A DNA stretch of 44,221 bases. Source: Bacteroidales bacterium. Its GTDB lineage: Bacteria; Bacteroidota; Bacteroidia; Bacteroidales; UBA932. Each line of letters opens with the position of its first letter. Positions within the stretch are counted from its first letter, which is position 1. The stretch spans positions 1 through 44,221 of the forward strand of contig JAFLUX010000014.1 of the NCBI GenBank assembly GCA_022508605.1, given 5' to 3'. The notes beneath the pieces were generated by a model, which was given only the letters and a program-made list of their open reading frames with translations, was not told the DNA's origin and ran no database searches. A program made the position numbers and the translations under genes. Positions 26,767-35,595 of the stretch are shown piece by piece.

Positions 26767-27585
26767 ATGAAATTGTCGATAAGGACAAAGTTGACGCTTA
26801 GTCTCAGTGCGATTGCGGCAATACTGCTGATTTCTGCCACCATATCGGTTCTTGAATATGCCAAGATGAGCACTTATGTCTCCGACCTCATCGCCGATGA
26901 CATACAGAGCCTCAACACGGCCCACAAGCTCGCGGACATAAGCAGCCGCTACAACCTCGACATACTGGCGGCGATAGGGGACGACTCGGACGCGGAGATT
27001 CCGGTCTTCGACCAGGAGTACTTCCTGTCGCACTGCGATTCTTTGCGCACATCCCTTGAACTTAATGTCATACAGCCGCTTACCGATTCAGTGGTGTATT
27101 CCTGCTCGGCCTATGTCCTCACCTCGCTCGAGCTGGGCAACGTGCTCGACTCCTATTTCATAGACTCGCGCAGCTGGTACTTCAACAGGCTGCAACCCGG
27201 ATTCGCCCTGCTCTCATCCGACATAGACGCCCTTGAGACGGCCATCTACAACGACCTGGAAAAAAACTCCAAGACCTTCGAGCGGGGCTTCTACCGCAGC
27301 ATCATCCCCGGAGTGGTGGCCGTTGCCGTGGGGCTTCTCCTCGTGCTGATGCTGCTGCTCTTCATCCTGTCCTACTACGTGACCCCGCTCTACCGCATGC
27401 TCGACGCCCTGGACGGATACCGTTCATACAACAAGAAATACACCTATACATTTGAAGGGGACGACCAGCTGCTCAAGCTCAACGAGGGCATATCGGAGGT
27501 CGCCAATGAGAATCTTCAGCTCCGCAAACGCCTGAAAGACCTGAAATCGAGAATCTCAGATGAACTGGAAAGCAATCAGCCGTAA
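26767..27585 (+). CDS. Two-TM sensor-like membrane protein with HAMP-like end and no output domain
   Basis: 272 residues from ATG 26767. TM1 is at about residues 8-28 (LTLSLSAIAAILLISATISV). A roughly 155-residue extracytoplasmic helical part resembles four-helix-bundle sensors of chemoreceptors and histidine kinases. TM2 is at about 182-206 (VVAVAVGLLLVLMLLLFILS). It is followed by YYVTPLYRMLDALDGYRSYN, which looks like the start of a HAMP domain, and a short coiled coil (NENLQLRKRLKDLKSRI). The protein ends there, with no kinase, cyclase or methyl-accepting region. It overlaps trkH by 26 nt, so a role as accessory or regulatory subunit of the potassium transporter is a reasonable guess. I do not recognise a named family. 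Confidence 0.85.
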   Translation: MKLSIRTKLTLSLSAIAAILLISATISVLEYAKMSTYVSDLIADDIQSLNTAHKLADISSRYNLDILAAIGDDSDAEIPVFDQEYFLSHCDSLRTSLELNVIQPLTDSVVYSCSAYVLTSLELGNVLDSYFIDSRSWYFNRLQPGFALLSSDIDALETAIYNDLEKNSKTFERGFYRSIIPGVVAVAVGLLLVLMLLLFILSYYVTPLYRMLDALDGYRSYNKKYTYTFEGDDQLLKLNEGISEVANENLQLRKRLKDLKSRISDELESNQP

Positions 27586-29014
27586 CGTAGGGCTTGCCCT
27601 CCTCGTGAGCTCCCTGTTCATGTTCCTTTCGGTGCTGGTGTCGGTGCTGAACGGGAATGACAGTGCGCTGGCGGCTCTGATCATCAGCTTTACCATCACT
27701 TTCATAGTGGGTGTGTTCCCATTCATCTTCGTCAGGCGCACGAAGGAAATAAGCCTGAAGGAAGGCTATGTCACAATAGCCCTCTCGTGGCTTCTGTCCT
27801 TCATATTCGGCATGCTGCCATACGCCCTGTGGGGCGGTCCGTTCACCCTGCAGAATGCCTGGTTCGAGAGCGTGTCGGGCTTTACCACCACAGGGGCCAC
27901 CATACTCGACAATATAGAGGCGCTGCCCCGCAGCCTGCTGTTCTGGCGCAGCAGCACGCATTTCATCGGCGGACTCGGAGTAGTCGTGTTCCTGCTTCTG
28001 ATTATCCCTGATTCCAGCCCGGTGAAGCTGAGGCTGGTAAATATGGAGCTGACTTCGCTCTCCCGCGGTGCGTATTCCACCCGCACCAACAGGATAGTAT
28101 ACATCTTCGCATACGTTTACTTGGCCATATTCCTGCTCGCCCTGCTGCTTTACTTCCTGGCGGGCATGCCGGCATTCGACGCCGTATGCCATGCGATGAG
28201 CGTGTCCGCAACGGGCGGATTCAGCACCCGCAACGCCTCCATCGGGGCCTTCGGCTCCCGCTGGGTGGAAGCCGCCACGATGCTGTGCATGTACCTTTCG
28301 TCCCTGCATTTCGGCCTGCTTTTCCTCGTGGTGGCCCGCCGTTCCCTGAAACCGCTCAACAATCCTGTCGTAAAATACTACACAGCATTCGTGCTCGTGT
28401 TTTCGTTCATACTCGGCATATCCCTGAAGGCGGGCGGCTTCTTTGCGAGCACCGGAGAGGCCCTCTGGAACGGGCTCTTTGAAATCCTGTGCATCTCGAC
28501 CACGTCCGGTTTCGCCATCGCGGACAATGCGCACTGGCCTGCGGCACTCGGCGGCCTGCTGGTGATAGTGGCGGTGGTGTGCGGATGTGCCGGTTCCACG
28601 TCGGGCGGTCTCAAGATAGACAGGATAATACTGCTGTTCAAGTCCGTGGGACGCCAGCTGAACCGCACCCTGCATCCGTCCTCCATGAACGAGGTACGCC
28701 TCGGGGGGAGGATACTGCGAGACTCGGATGTGGCCCCGCACCTGCTGTACATAGCCCTGTACGTGGTGCTGATGTCTTTTTCCGCCCTTCTGTGCCTTGC
28801 CGCCGGGGTGGATTGGCAGAATTCCGTGGCCGCTTCGGTGACGAGCCTCAGCAATGTAGGACCGGCTCTCGGAGAAATGGGGTCGATGGGCTCGTTCAAC
28901 AGTGCCCCGGATGCCGCCAAATTCGTGTACACCGTGGATATGTTCCTCGGCCGCATAGAGATATATCCCGTATTGTCCGTGGTGGCGATGCTCTTCGAAC
29001 GGCGCAACCGCTGA
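27560..29014 (+). CDS. trkH: TrkH-family potassium uptake protein
   Basis: 484 residues, about ten or more TM helices in four M1-P-M2 repeats. Selectivity-filter-like loops are visible: SVSGFTTTGATIL, MSVSATGGFSTRNAS, CISTTSGFAIADNAHW and VTSLSNVGPALGEMG. The family takes up K+ through the inner membrane, usually gated by the cytoplasmic NAD/ATP-binding subunit TrkA. No trkA is present in the window. Translation is coupled to the upstream sensor-like gene (26-nt overlap) and to the downstream helicase gene (TGATG). Confidence 0.95.
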   Translation: MNWKAISRNVGLALLVSSLFMFLSVLVSVLNGNDSALAALIISFTITFIVGVFPFIFVRRTKEISLKEGYVTIALSWLLSFIFGMLPYALWGGPFTLQNAWFESVSGFTTTGATILDNIEALPRSLLFWRSSTHFIGGLGVVVFLLLIIPDSSPVKLRLVNMELTSLSRGAYSTRTNRIVYIFAYVYLAIFLLALLLYFLAGMPAFDAVCHAMSVSATGGFSTRNASIGAFGSRWVEAATMLCMYLSSLHFGLLFLVVARRSLKPLNNPVVKYYTAFVLVFSFILGISLKAGGFFASTGEALWNGLFEILCISTTSGFAIADNAHWPAALGGLLVIVAVVCGCAGSTSGGLKIDRIILLFKSVGRQLNRTLHPSSMNEVRLGGRILRDSDVAPHLLYIALYVVLMSFSALLCLAAGVDWQNSVAASVTSLSNVGPALGEMGSMGSFNSAPDAAKFVYTVDMFLGRIEIYPVLSVVAMLFERRNR

Positions 29015-30441
29015 TGGACCCGAAACGCCTTTACGATGGATTCACGGAAGCGCTCGGGGCGGAGGCCACTCCGTGCCAGGACGCCCTTTTCCGTTCGCTC
29101 TCCGATTTTCTGTGCGGCGACGATGCGGACATTTTCGTAATAAACGGCTATGCCGGAACGGGCAAGACCACTGCCGTGTCGGCCGTAATCAACTATCTGC
29201 GCCTCGTCGGGATAAAGTCGGTGCTGCTCGCCCCCACCGGCAGGGCGGCGAAGGTCTTGTCTTCAGTGTCGGGCCGCCAGGCATATACGGTGCACAAGCA
29301 CATATACAGGCAGAAATCCGTCGGCAGCGACGGCTACGGACGCTTCAGCCTAAGCCCGAACAAGTCGAGGCACACGCTGTTCGTGGTGGATGAAGTGTCC
29401 CTTGTGGGCATAGACGGCATGCAGCAGGGACAGGCCGTGTTCGGCTCCGGGAATCTGCTGGAAGACCTCGTGTCTTTCGTGCGCTCGGGCGATGACTGCC
29501 GTCTTGTATTGCTCGGCGATGCGGCACAGCTGCCTCCCGTCGGTCTGGATGCTTCTCCAGCCCTCAGCCCTGAATACATGGACTCTTTCGGAGGCGTGCG
29601 CCGCGCTGAGCTGACGACCGTGGTGCGCCAGGCCTCCGATTCGGGCATATTGGCCAATGCGACGTCGCTGCGCTGCATGATACAGCAGTCCGGCAATGAC
29701 GAACTCTTCGACTCCCTCGGCCTGGAGGCTCCGGAGGGGGGCGATGTGGAACGCATAGGAGGCTCGGAGCTCATCGAGACGATAAGCGCCGCGTACGACC
29801 GCTACGGCCAGGACAATACGGTGGTGCTGTGCCGCTCCAACAAGCGCGCCATACGCTACAATCTCGGGATAAGGGCCAGCGTGCTTTTCAAGGAGGAGGA
29901 AATCTCCCGGGGGGACAGGTTCATGATAGTCAAGAACTGCTACCAGTTCGTGGAAGACCTGGAGCAGATGGATTACATAGCGAACGGCGATGTGGCCGAA
30001 CTTCAGAAAATATGGAACTACGAGGAGCGCTACGGACTCCGTTTCGCCGACGCGATATTGAGTTTCCCCGACTACGCGGATGCCGAAATCAGGGCCAAGG
30101 TGTGCCTCGACGTGCTGACTTCAGAAGCGGCTTCGCTGACTTATGAGCAGCAGAACGCCCTTTATGCCGGGGTGTCGGCGGATTATTCCGACAGGGGCTC
30201 GAAGAAGAAAATCTGGGAGGCCGTAAGGGAAGACCCGTACTTCAACGCCTTGCAGCTGAAATATGCGGATGCTATCACATGCCACAAGGCGCAGGGCGGA
30301 CAGTGGGACTGCGTGTTCATAGACAATCCTTTCTGGCAGGACGTGCAGACGACGGAAGACCTGAAGTGGCTGTACACAGCCCTTACCCGCGCCGTGAAAA
30401 AAGTATATCTTGTGAACTTCAGGGATTCTTTCTTCAGATGA
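29014..30441 (+). CDS. RecD-like superfamily 1 DNA helicase
   Basis: 475 residues from ATG 29014 sharing one base with the trkH stop. Walker A GYAGTGKT (45-52), motif Ia VLLAPTGRAAKVL, Walker B FVVDEVSLV (Asp126, Glu127), motif III LLGDAAQLPPVG (Asp169, Gln172), a 3' motif AITCHKAQGGQWDCVFID and motif VI LKWLYTALTRAVKKVYLV make a complete SF1B helicase of the RecD/AAA_30 kind. It is much shorter than RecD of RecBCD and lacks a nuclease domain. Related small helicases are common in Bacteroidota; their exact job is not settled. ATGA overlap with the methyltransferase gene. Confidence 0.93.
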   Translation: MDPKRLYDGFTEALGAEATPCQDALFRSLSDFLCGDDADIFVINGYAGTGKTTAVSAVINYLRLVGIKSVLLAPTGRAAKVLSSVSGRQAYTVHKHIYRQKSVGSDGYGRFSLSPNKSRHTLFVVDEVSLVGIDGMQQGQAVFGSGNLLEDLVSFVRSGDDCRLVLLGDAAQLPPVGLDASPALSPEYMDSFGGVRRAELTTVVRQASDSGILANATSLRCMIQQSGNDELFDSLGLEAPEGGDVERIGGSELIETISAAYDRYGQDNTVVLCRSNKRAIRYNLGIRASVLFKEEEISRGDRFMIVKNCYQFVEDLEQMDYIANGDVAELQKIWNYEERYGLRFADAILSFPDYADAEIRAKVCLDVLTSEAASLTYEQQNALYAGVSADYSDRGSKKKIWEAVREDPYFNALQLKYADAITCHKAQGGQWDCVFIDNPFWQDVQTTEDLKWLYTALTRAVKKVYLVNFRDSFFR

Positions 30442-31532
30442 AAACGGGCTTCAATGAAATGCTCCGCCGCCTGGAGGCGGAGGAGAGGAAAAAGCTCGAT
30501 GCGAAGATTCCGGCATGGAGCGGGCTCGGCATAGAGATTCCGTCGTCGCTGAACTTCCAGCAGTGTTCGGGACAGACGGCCGCTCTGTACAAGGCGTCCC
30601 TGATAGCCGAGGGGTCCCGCGTAGCGGACCTTACAGGAGGGCTCGGGGCCGACAGCTGGGCCTTTTCCCGAAGGGCCTCGGCGCTCTGGTACAATGAGCG
30701 CGATGCAGCGCTCGCGAATGCCGTGCGCCGCAATTTCGGGCTCCTCGGTGTCTCCAATGCGGAGTTCCACAACTTCGATATCGTCCCGTCAGGACATGAC
30801 TGGACGGCCTCTCTCGGGGCTTTCAGGCCGGATGTGATATATATAGACCCTTCTCGGCGCGACCGCTCCGGGCGGAAAGTGTTCCTGCTCGAAGATTGCA
30901 GCCCCGATGTGCAGGCCCTGATGCCCTTGCTGCACTCCTTCGCCCCTCTTGTCATGATAAAGGTCTCTCCTATGGCCGACATGACCATGCTCCGGCGCCG
31001 TCTTGCGGACAGCCTTGCCGAAATACACGTCGTGGGGGCCGGAGGGGAGTGCAAAGAACTCCTGTGCATATGCCGCCGCGGTGCCGGGCCAGTAAGGACG
31101 GTTCTCAGCGAAGACGGCAAGCTCTATCCCTGGGCGGATGGCGGCGGACCCGATGCGGAGAGGGGAGAACTGCTTTTCGTGCCCTCCGCGGCACTCGTCA
31201 AGTCGGCCCTTCCGCTCCCGCCGGGTGCGGAAGCGCTCGGGACGGGGTCCCGCATGTGCCGCTGCGGATGGAACGGCACTTTGTCTTCTTTCGGAAGTTT
31301 CTACAGGATACTGGAAGATGCGCCTTTCTCCAAAGGCGGCATCAGGGAGGTAGGCGCGAGGTACCCGAGGGCGGAGGTGAGTGTTCGGGGGATTCCTGTG
31401 TCGGCCGAGGAACTTCGGGCAAAATTAAAGACGGGACCCGGAGGACCCGTCCATATCTTTGCCTGCCTTTGCGGAGGTGAGCGGCGCCTACTTGTCACCG
31501 AGAAGGTGACGGCTCCAGAACAGCCGGTCTGA
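30438..31532 (+). CDS. THUMP-like SAM-dependent methyltransferase
   Basis: 364 residues from ATG 30438. The class I methyltransferase core has the SAM loop VADLTGGLGADSW (DLTGGLGAD at 64-72) and the motif IYIDPSRRD (136-142), which takes the place of the catalytic NPPY/DPPY seen in N-methyltransferases. The C-terminal part (from about residue 280, LGTGSRMCRCGWNG...AELRAKLKTGPGGPVHIFA) matches the small THUMP-like domain of Bacteroidota proteins of this kind. The target is probably RNA but is not known. The last 45 bp are antisense to the end of the S9 peptidase gene. Confidence 0.87.
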   Translation: MKTGFNEMLRRLEAEERKKLDAKIPAWSGLGIEIPSSLNFQQCSGQTAALYKASLIAEGSRVADLTGGLGADSWAFSRRASALWYNERDAALANAVRRNFGLLGVSNAEFHNFDIVPSGHDWTASLGAFRPDVIYIDPSRRDRSGRKVFLLEDCSPDVQALMPLLHSFAPLVMIKVSPMADMTMLRRRLADSLAEIHVVGAGGECKELLCICRRGAGPVRTVLSEDGKLYPWADGGGPDAERGELLFVPSAALVKSALPLPPGAEALGTGSRMCRCGWNGTLSSFGSFYRILEDAPFSKGGIREVGARYPRAEVSVRGIPVSAEELRAKLKTGPGGPVHIFACLCGGERRLLVTEKVTAPEQPV

Positions 31533-33320
31533 GGCCTTGTCGTGTTCTGCCTGGTGTCCGCGGTAGCCGTGCATCCCGTCGGGGTATATCATCAGCTCGA
31601 ACTGTATGCCTTCTTTCTGCAGCGCGTCGATAAGCTGCAGGCTGTTCTGGAAGTGCACGTTGTCGTCGCCGGTGCCGTGGGTGAGCTTGAGCGCGGGATA
31701 TCCGCGGTGCAGCCCGTCCGTGCCTTTCAGCGCGCAGGTCTCCACCCAGTTGAGCACGCCGGCCTCGGCATATCCCTCCGGATTGTCCTGAGGCGTGTCC
31801 ATGTAGCGCTCCGTATAGTGGGAGTCGTACAGTCTCCAGTCGTACACTCCGCCGCCGGCGATGCCGCAGCAGAAATATTCCGGGTAGCGCAGCACCAGCA
31901 TCGCCGTGGTGGTGCCTCCGAAAGAGAACCCCTGCACGCCTATGCGTGAGGCATCCACGCATGGCAGGCTTCCGAGCCACCTGGCCCACTGTATGTAGTC
32001 TCCGAGTTCCGTGACCGTCATGCGCCTGAAAGCCTCGTCCATGCCGGCCCTCCCGTTTTCTCCCGACGAGCGCGGGTCGACGACTATGTAGATGATGCCG
32101 TTTTCCCAGCACCAGAAATCCTGTGCGTCGCGGTTCCTCCAGCTGTCTCTAACATACGGGGTGCCGGGACCTCCGTAAAGCTGCATCACCACGGGATATT
32201 TCTTGCCGGGGTCGAAATCTTTCGGCATGCTCATCAGCCCGTAAAGCGTGAAACCGTCGTTCTCTATGGTCACGACTTCGGGATACGGACCTTCTTCACG
32301 GGGCGCGTCGGCCTTTGCGAAGCCCTTGGTCTGCCGGGTGCTGCCGCTCACCTCCATCCACGGGGTGCGGGCATTGGAGATTTTGGCCGAGAAGCTGCTG
32401 CAGTCGTCCGATATGCTGACGGAGCCTATGCTGTAGTCGGGGTCTGTCAGAGTATATATGCGCCCTTTCCTGTCCAGCCTGTACAGGGATGAGTGTATGC
32501 GGGAGTCCCTTTTGGCCGTAAACCATATGTCTCCCTTCGCGGGGTCGTGCCTTAGCAGCCTTATGTCCCAGTTGGGCCCGTCCGTAAGCCGCCTGAGGCT
32601 TCCGTCGTAGCCGAGGAAGTAGATTTGCTCCCAGCCGGTCTCGAAATTGCGGGCCATTATGAGGCCGTCGCGGGTGAAGAGCATGCCTTCTATCCATGTG
32701 ACCCAGGTGCCGTAGTCTTCACGGTAGACGCTGCGCCTGCTGCCGTCGGCGGCGCTTACGGCGAAAAGCTCAAGGGTGTTCTGGCGGCGGGGCATGCGGC
32801 TCACGAACAGCTCGTCCGAGCCGGGTCCCCAAAACGGGGTGCCGAAATACTGCTGCGGCGAGTCGCTGAAATCGGCCCACACCGTGCCGCTCCCGTCGGC
32901 CTGCGCCATGCCTATCCTGACGGACGGGTTCTGCTCCCCGGCCTTGGGGTAGCGCGTCAGCGACAGTGTGCCGTCCTGGCCGAAAGGGGAGTATATCGGG
33001 AATACCGGGACTCCGGAATTGTCGAAACGGTAGAAGGCCAGCCTGCGGGAATCCGGACTCCACCAGAAAGCGCGGTAGCGGGACTGGCGACCGAATATTT
33101 CTTCATAATATACCCAGGAGGCATATCCGTTGAGTATGTCTTCGCTCCCGTCGTCCGTCAGGCGAATCTCTGCGCCTGTGGATATGTCCCTGACCCATAA
33201 ATCATTGTTTCTGGTGAATGCCACCTTCGAAGAGTCGGGAGAGACGGTGGGGTTGACCTCCTGCGCATGAGAGAACCATGACGGCAGTACGGACAGAAAT
33301 AGCAGTACGATACGTTTCAT
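31488..33320 (-). CDS. DPP-IV-like S9 family peptidase
   Basis: 610 residues. A signal peptide (MKRIVLLFLSVLPSWFSHAQ) is followed directly by beta-propeller sequence (SPDSSKVAFTRNNDLWV, WWSPDSRRLAFYRFD). WVYYEEIF resembles the conserved double-Glu motif that binds the substrate amino group. The C-terminal alpha/beta-hydrolase has Ser466 in GFSFGG, Asp552 in HGTGDDNVHF and His584 in DGMHGYRG, with LYGGPG as oxyanion motif. DPP-IV enzymes release X-Pro or X-Ala dipeptides in the periplasm. Usual length is near 720, so roughly 100 residues of N-terminal propeller are missing. Transcribed alone, tail to tail with the methyltransferase gene. Confidence 0.94.
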   Translation of the reverse strand: MKRIVLLFLSVLPSWFSHAQEVNPTVSPDSSKVAFTRNNDLWVRDISTGAEIRLTDDGSEDILNGYASWVYYEEIFGRQSRYRAFWWSPDSRRLAFYRFDNSGVPVFPIYSPFGQDGTLSLTRYPKAGEQNPSVRIGMAQADGSGTVWADFSDSPQQYFGTPFWGPGSDELFVSRMPRRQNTLELFAVSAADGSRRSVYREDYGTWVTWIEGMLFTRDGLIMARNFETGWEQIYFLGYDGSLRRLTDGPNWDIRLLRHDPAKGDIWFTAKRDSRIHSSLYRLDRKGRIYTLTDPDYSIGSVSISDDCSSFSAKISNARTPWMEVSGSTRQTKGFAKADAPREEGPYPEVVTIENDGFTLYGLMSMPKDFDPGKKYPVVMQLYGGPGTPYVRDSWRNRDAQDFWCWENGIIYIVVDPRSSGENGRAGMDEAFRRMTVTELGDYIQWARWLGSLPCVDASRIGVQGFSFGGTTTAMLVLRYPEYFCCGIAGGGVYDWRLYDSHYTERYMDTPQDNPEGYAEAGVLNWVETCALKGTDGLHRGYPALKLTHGTGDDNVHFQNSLQLIDALQKEGIQFELMIYPDGMHGYRGHQAEHDKASDRLFWSRHLLGDK

Positions 33321-33325
33321 GGCTG

Positions 33326-33333
33326 CAAAAATA
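33326..33333 (-). promoter_or_regulatory. S9 peptidase promoter, -7 box
   Basis: On the minus strand this reads TATTTTTG, a perfect TAnnTTTG. Its G lies only 5 nt before the ATG at 33320, so the transcript would be leaderless or nearly so if this box is used. Confidence 0.6.
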
Positions 33334-33355
33334 AATATTATCCGAAGAAAAATCG

Positions 33356-33363
33356 TATATTTG
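33356..33363 (+). promoter_or_regulatory. ABC exporter operon promoter, -7 box
   Basis: TATATTTG is a perfect TAnnTTTG, 23 nt before the ATG at 33387. It is the presumed start of the long co-oriented gene run that reaches the window end. No clear -33 TTTG is visible. Confidence 0.7.
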
Positions 33364-33386
33364 GAGGTTAAAACAAGATTTCTGAA

Positions 33387-34241
33387 ATGGCGATTATCGA
33401 ATGCAGGGACGTCAGCAAAAGTTTCGGGGAAAAACTCGCCCTGGACCGTATCAGTCTTGACGTCCCGGAAGGCCGCATCTTCGGCCTGCTCGGACCCAAC
33501 GGGGCCGGAAAGACGACTCTCATACGCATCATAAACCGTATCACGATTCCCGATTCGGGCGAGGTGCTTTTCAACGGGCGCCCCATCACCCAGCGTGATG
33601 TGGAGCGGATAGGCTACATGCCGGAGGAAAGGGGGCTTTACCGCAAGATGAAGGTGGGCGAGCAGGCGATATACCTTGCGCGCCTGAAGGGGATGAGTGC
33701 ATCCGAGGCCAGGAACGGACTGAAAGAGTGGTTCCTGCGCTTCGGCATCCAGGACTGGTGGGACAAGAAGGTCGAGGAACTCTCCAAGGGCATGGCCCAG
33801 AAGATACAGTTCATCACCACCGTCGTGCACAAGCCCTCGCTGATGATTCTCGACGAGCCTTTTTCGGGCTTCGACCCGGTGAACGCCGAGATTATACGCC
33901 GCGAGATTCTTCGTCTCAAGGAGGAAGGGGCCACCATCATACTCTCCACCCACAACATGGAGTCCGTGGAAGAGCTGTGCGACAATATCGCGCTCATCAA
34001 CAAGTCCCGTCTTGTCGTAAGCGGCGGAGTGGAGCAGATAAGGCGCGAATACGGCAACAACAATGTGGAGCTGGTCTATACCGATGCCGACGGATGCCAT
34101 ACCGAAGTCCTTCCGCGCGAGACCGACGGCACGTCCACTCTCCAGAATTTCCTGTCGAAGGGAGTGACCGTCAATTCCTACAGGGAGCTTATGCCCCGAA
34201 TGAACGACATTTTCATCAAACTCGTAACTGAAAAGCAATGA
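33387..34241 (+). CDS. ABC transporter ATP-binding protein, NatA type
   Basis: 284 residues. Walker A GPNGAGKT (36-43), signature LSKGM (132-136), Walker B LMILDEP (152-158) and the H-loop STHN (His189) make a complete ATPase. The C-terminal 80 residues resemble the accessory domain found in ABC-2 drug or sodium exporters. It energises the permease encoded next, with which it overlaps by ATGA. The substrate is not predictable; NatAB-like pairs in Bacteroidota are often only annotated as ABC-2 exporters. Confidence 0.95.
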   Translation: MAIIECRDVSKSFGEKLALDRISLDVPEGRIFGLLGPNGAGKTTLIRIINRITIPDSGEVLFNGRPITQRDVERIGYMPEERGLYRKMKVGEQAIYLARLKGMSASEARNGLKEWFLRFGIQDWWDKKVEELSKGMAQKIQFITTVVHKPSLMILDEPFSGFDPVNAEIIRREILRLKEEGATIILSTHNMESVEELCDNIALINKSRLVVSGGVEQIRREYGNNNVELVYTDADGCHTEVLPRETDGTSTLQNFLSKGVTVNSYRELMPRMNDIFIKLVTEKQ

Positions 34242-35593
34242 ACCTGAATACTACCGGCATAATCATAGGCAGGGAATACCTGACCAGGGTCAAGAAGAAG
34301 AGTTTCCTTCTTACCACGTTCGTCGTGCCCGTGCTGTTCGCGGTACTGTGCATACTTCCCTCGGTCATCATGATGGGCGTCAGGGAGGAATCGAAGGAGA
34401 TAGCCGTGCTGGACGGGTCGGGAATAGTGGCCGGGCAGCTCCAGAGCGGGGAGTCCGCGAATTTCACCTTCCTCGACGGCGGTGACGTGGAGACGCTGAA
34501 ATCCTCCCTCAAGGAACTCGGATACGATGCCCTCCTGTACGTCAGTCCCATAGATTCGCTGTCGCGTTCGGTAACGGCCGACATCTATTCCGTAAAGCCT
34601 ATAGGCATGGACCTCGGCGAGAACATCAACTCCCGCATAGACGCCGCCGTGGAGAACTGGCGCATAGAGCAGTCCGGGGTCGCCAACCTCAAGGACCTGA
34701 TGCAGGAAGTCAAGACCCATGTCCGTATGAAGTCCTATACCGTGGATGAGGACGGACGGGAAAAAATCTCTGAGTCTGGGGTCTATATGGCCGTATCCAT
34801 GATACTCGGCATGATAATATACATGTTCATCGCCGTGTTCGGGAGCATGGTCATGTCGTCCGTGATAGAAGAGAAGTCCAGCCGTGTCGTGGAGGTGCTC
34901 GTCAGCTCCGTCAAGGCCACTGAACTCATGTTCGGGAAAATAATAGGCATAGCCCTCGTGGCGCTTACGCAGTTCGTGCTCTGGATAGTGCTCACATTCG
35001 CGATAGTGGGAATAGGGGGAGCGTTCATAGGACCGCGCCTTGCCGGAGAGGCCGATGCCGCGCAGCTCATGCAGGCGATGGGCGGGGTAGGCGCCGAACA
35101 GGCGGAGGCCGTATCGGAAGCCGTTTCAGACCCCGACAGCCTGTCAGTCATACTCGGCACCGTGAGCAACCTGCCTTTCGGGACCATCATCGTCTGCTTC
35201 ATGATTTTCTTCCTTTTCGGATACATGCTCTATGCCTCCATGTTCGCGGCCATAGGCTCCGCAGTGGAGAACGAGGGAGATTCCGCGCAGCTCCAGCTGC
35301 CTGTGACCGTGCCGCTGCTGCTGGCCTTCTTCATCGCCATATACGCTTTCAAGGCGCCCGGCAGTTCCATCGTATTCTGGGGCTCGATGATACCCTTCAC
35401 CTCGCCCATAGTGATGCTCGCCAGACTGCCGTTCGGCGTGCCTTTCTGGGAAATCGCGCTTTCGGTGGTGCTGCTCGTTGCGGCATTCATCGTATTCGCG
35501 TGGCTTTCCGCCAGGATTTACAGGGTCGGAATACTGATGTTCGGCAAGAAATCCGGATGGAAAAATCTTTGGCAATGGTTGAAACAAAAATAA
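34238..35593 (+). CDS. ABC-2 type permease, NatB type
   Basis: 451 residues. TM1 (about 22-44, FLLTTFVVPVLFAVLCILPS) is followed by a roughly 140-residue extracytoplasmic domain, then five or so helices (MAVSMILGMIIYMFIAVFGS, IGIALVALTQFVLWIVLTFA, IIVCFMIFFLFGYMLYASMF and others). SSVIEEKSSRVVEVLVSSV is a hallmark of ABC2_membrane_3/NatB permeases. It works with the ATPase upstream. A stretch at about 275-300 (AMGGVGAEQAEAVSEAVSDP) is a variable loop between helices. Two nt separate its stop from the next gene. Confidence 0.93.
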   Translation: MNLNTTGIIIGREYLTRVKKKSFLLTTFVVPVLFAVLCILPSVIMMGVREESKEIAVLDGSGIVAGQLQSGESANFTFLDGGDVETLKSSLKELGYDALLYVSPIDSLSRSVTADIYSVKPIGMDLGENINSRIDAAVENWRIEQSGVANLKDLMQEVKTHVRMKSYTVDEDGREKISESGVYMAVSMILGMIIYMFIAVFGSMVMSSVIEEKSSRVVEVLVSSVKATELMFGKIIGIALVALTQFVLWIVLTFAIVGIGGAFIGPRLAGEADAAQLMQAMGGVGAEQAEAVSEAVSDPDSLSVILGTVSNLPFGTIIVCFMIFFLFGYMLYASMFAAIGSAVENEGDSAQLQLPVTVPLLLAFFIAIYAFKAPGSSIVFWGSMIPFTSPIVMLARLPFGVPFWEIALSVVLLVAAFIVFAWLSARIYRVGILMFGKKSGWKNLWQWLKQK

Positions 35594-35595
35594 TT

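Noticed and set aside
26695-27033. Upstream extension of the ROK frame
   Set aside because: It runs across the divergent promoter spacer into the sensor gene; homologue-like sequence begins only at 26694.
33321-34238. Upstream extension of the S9 peptidase frame to a total of 916 residues
   Set aside because: The extension is antisense to the ABC ATPase gene; the signal peptide and promoter box fix the start at 33320.
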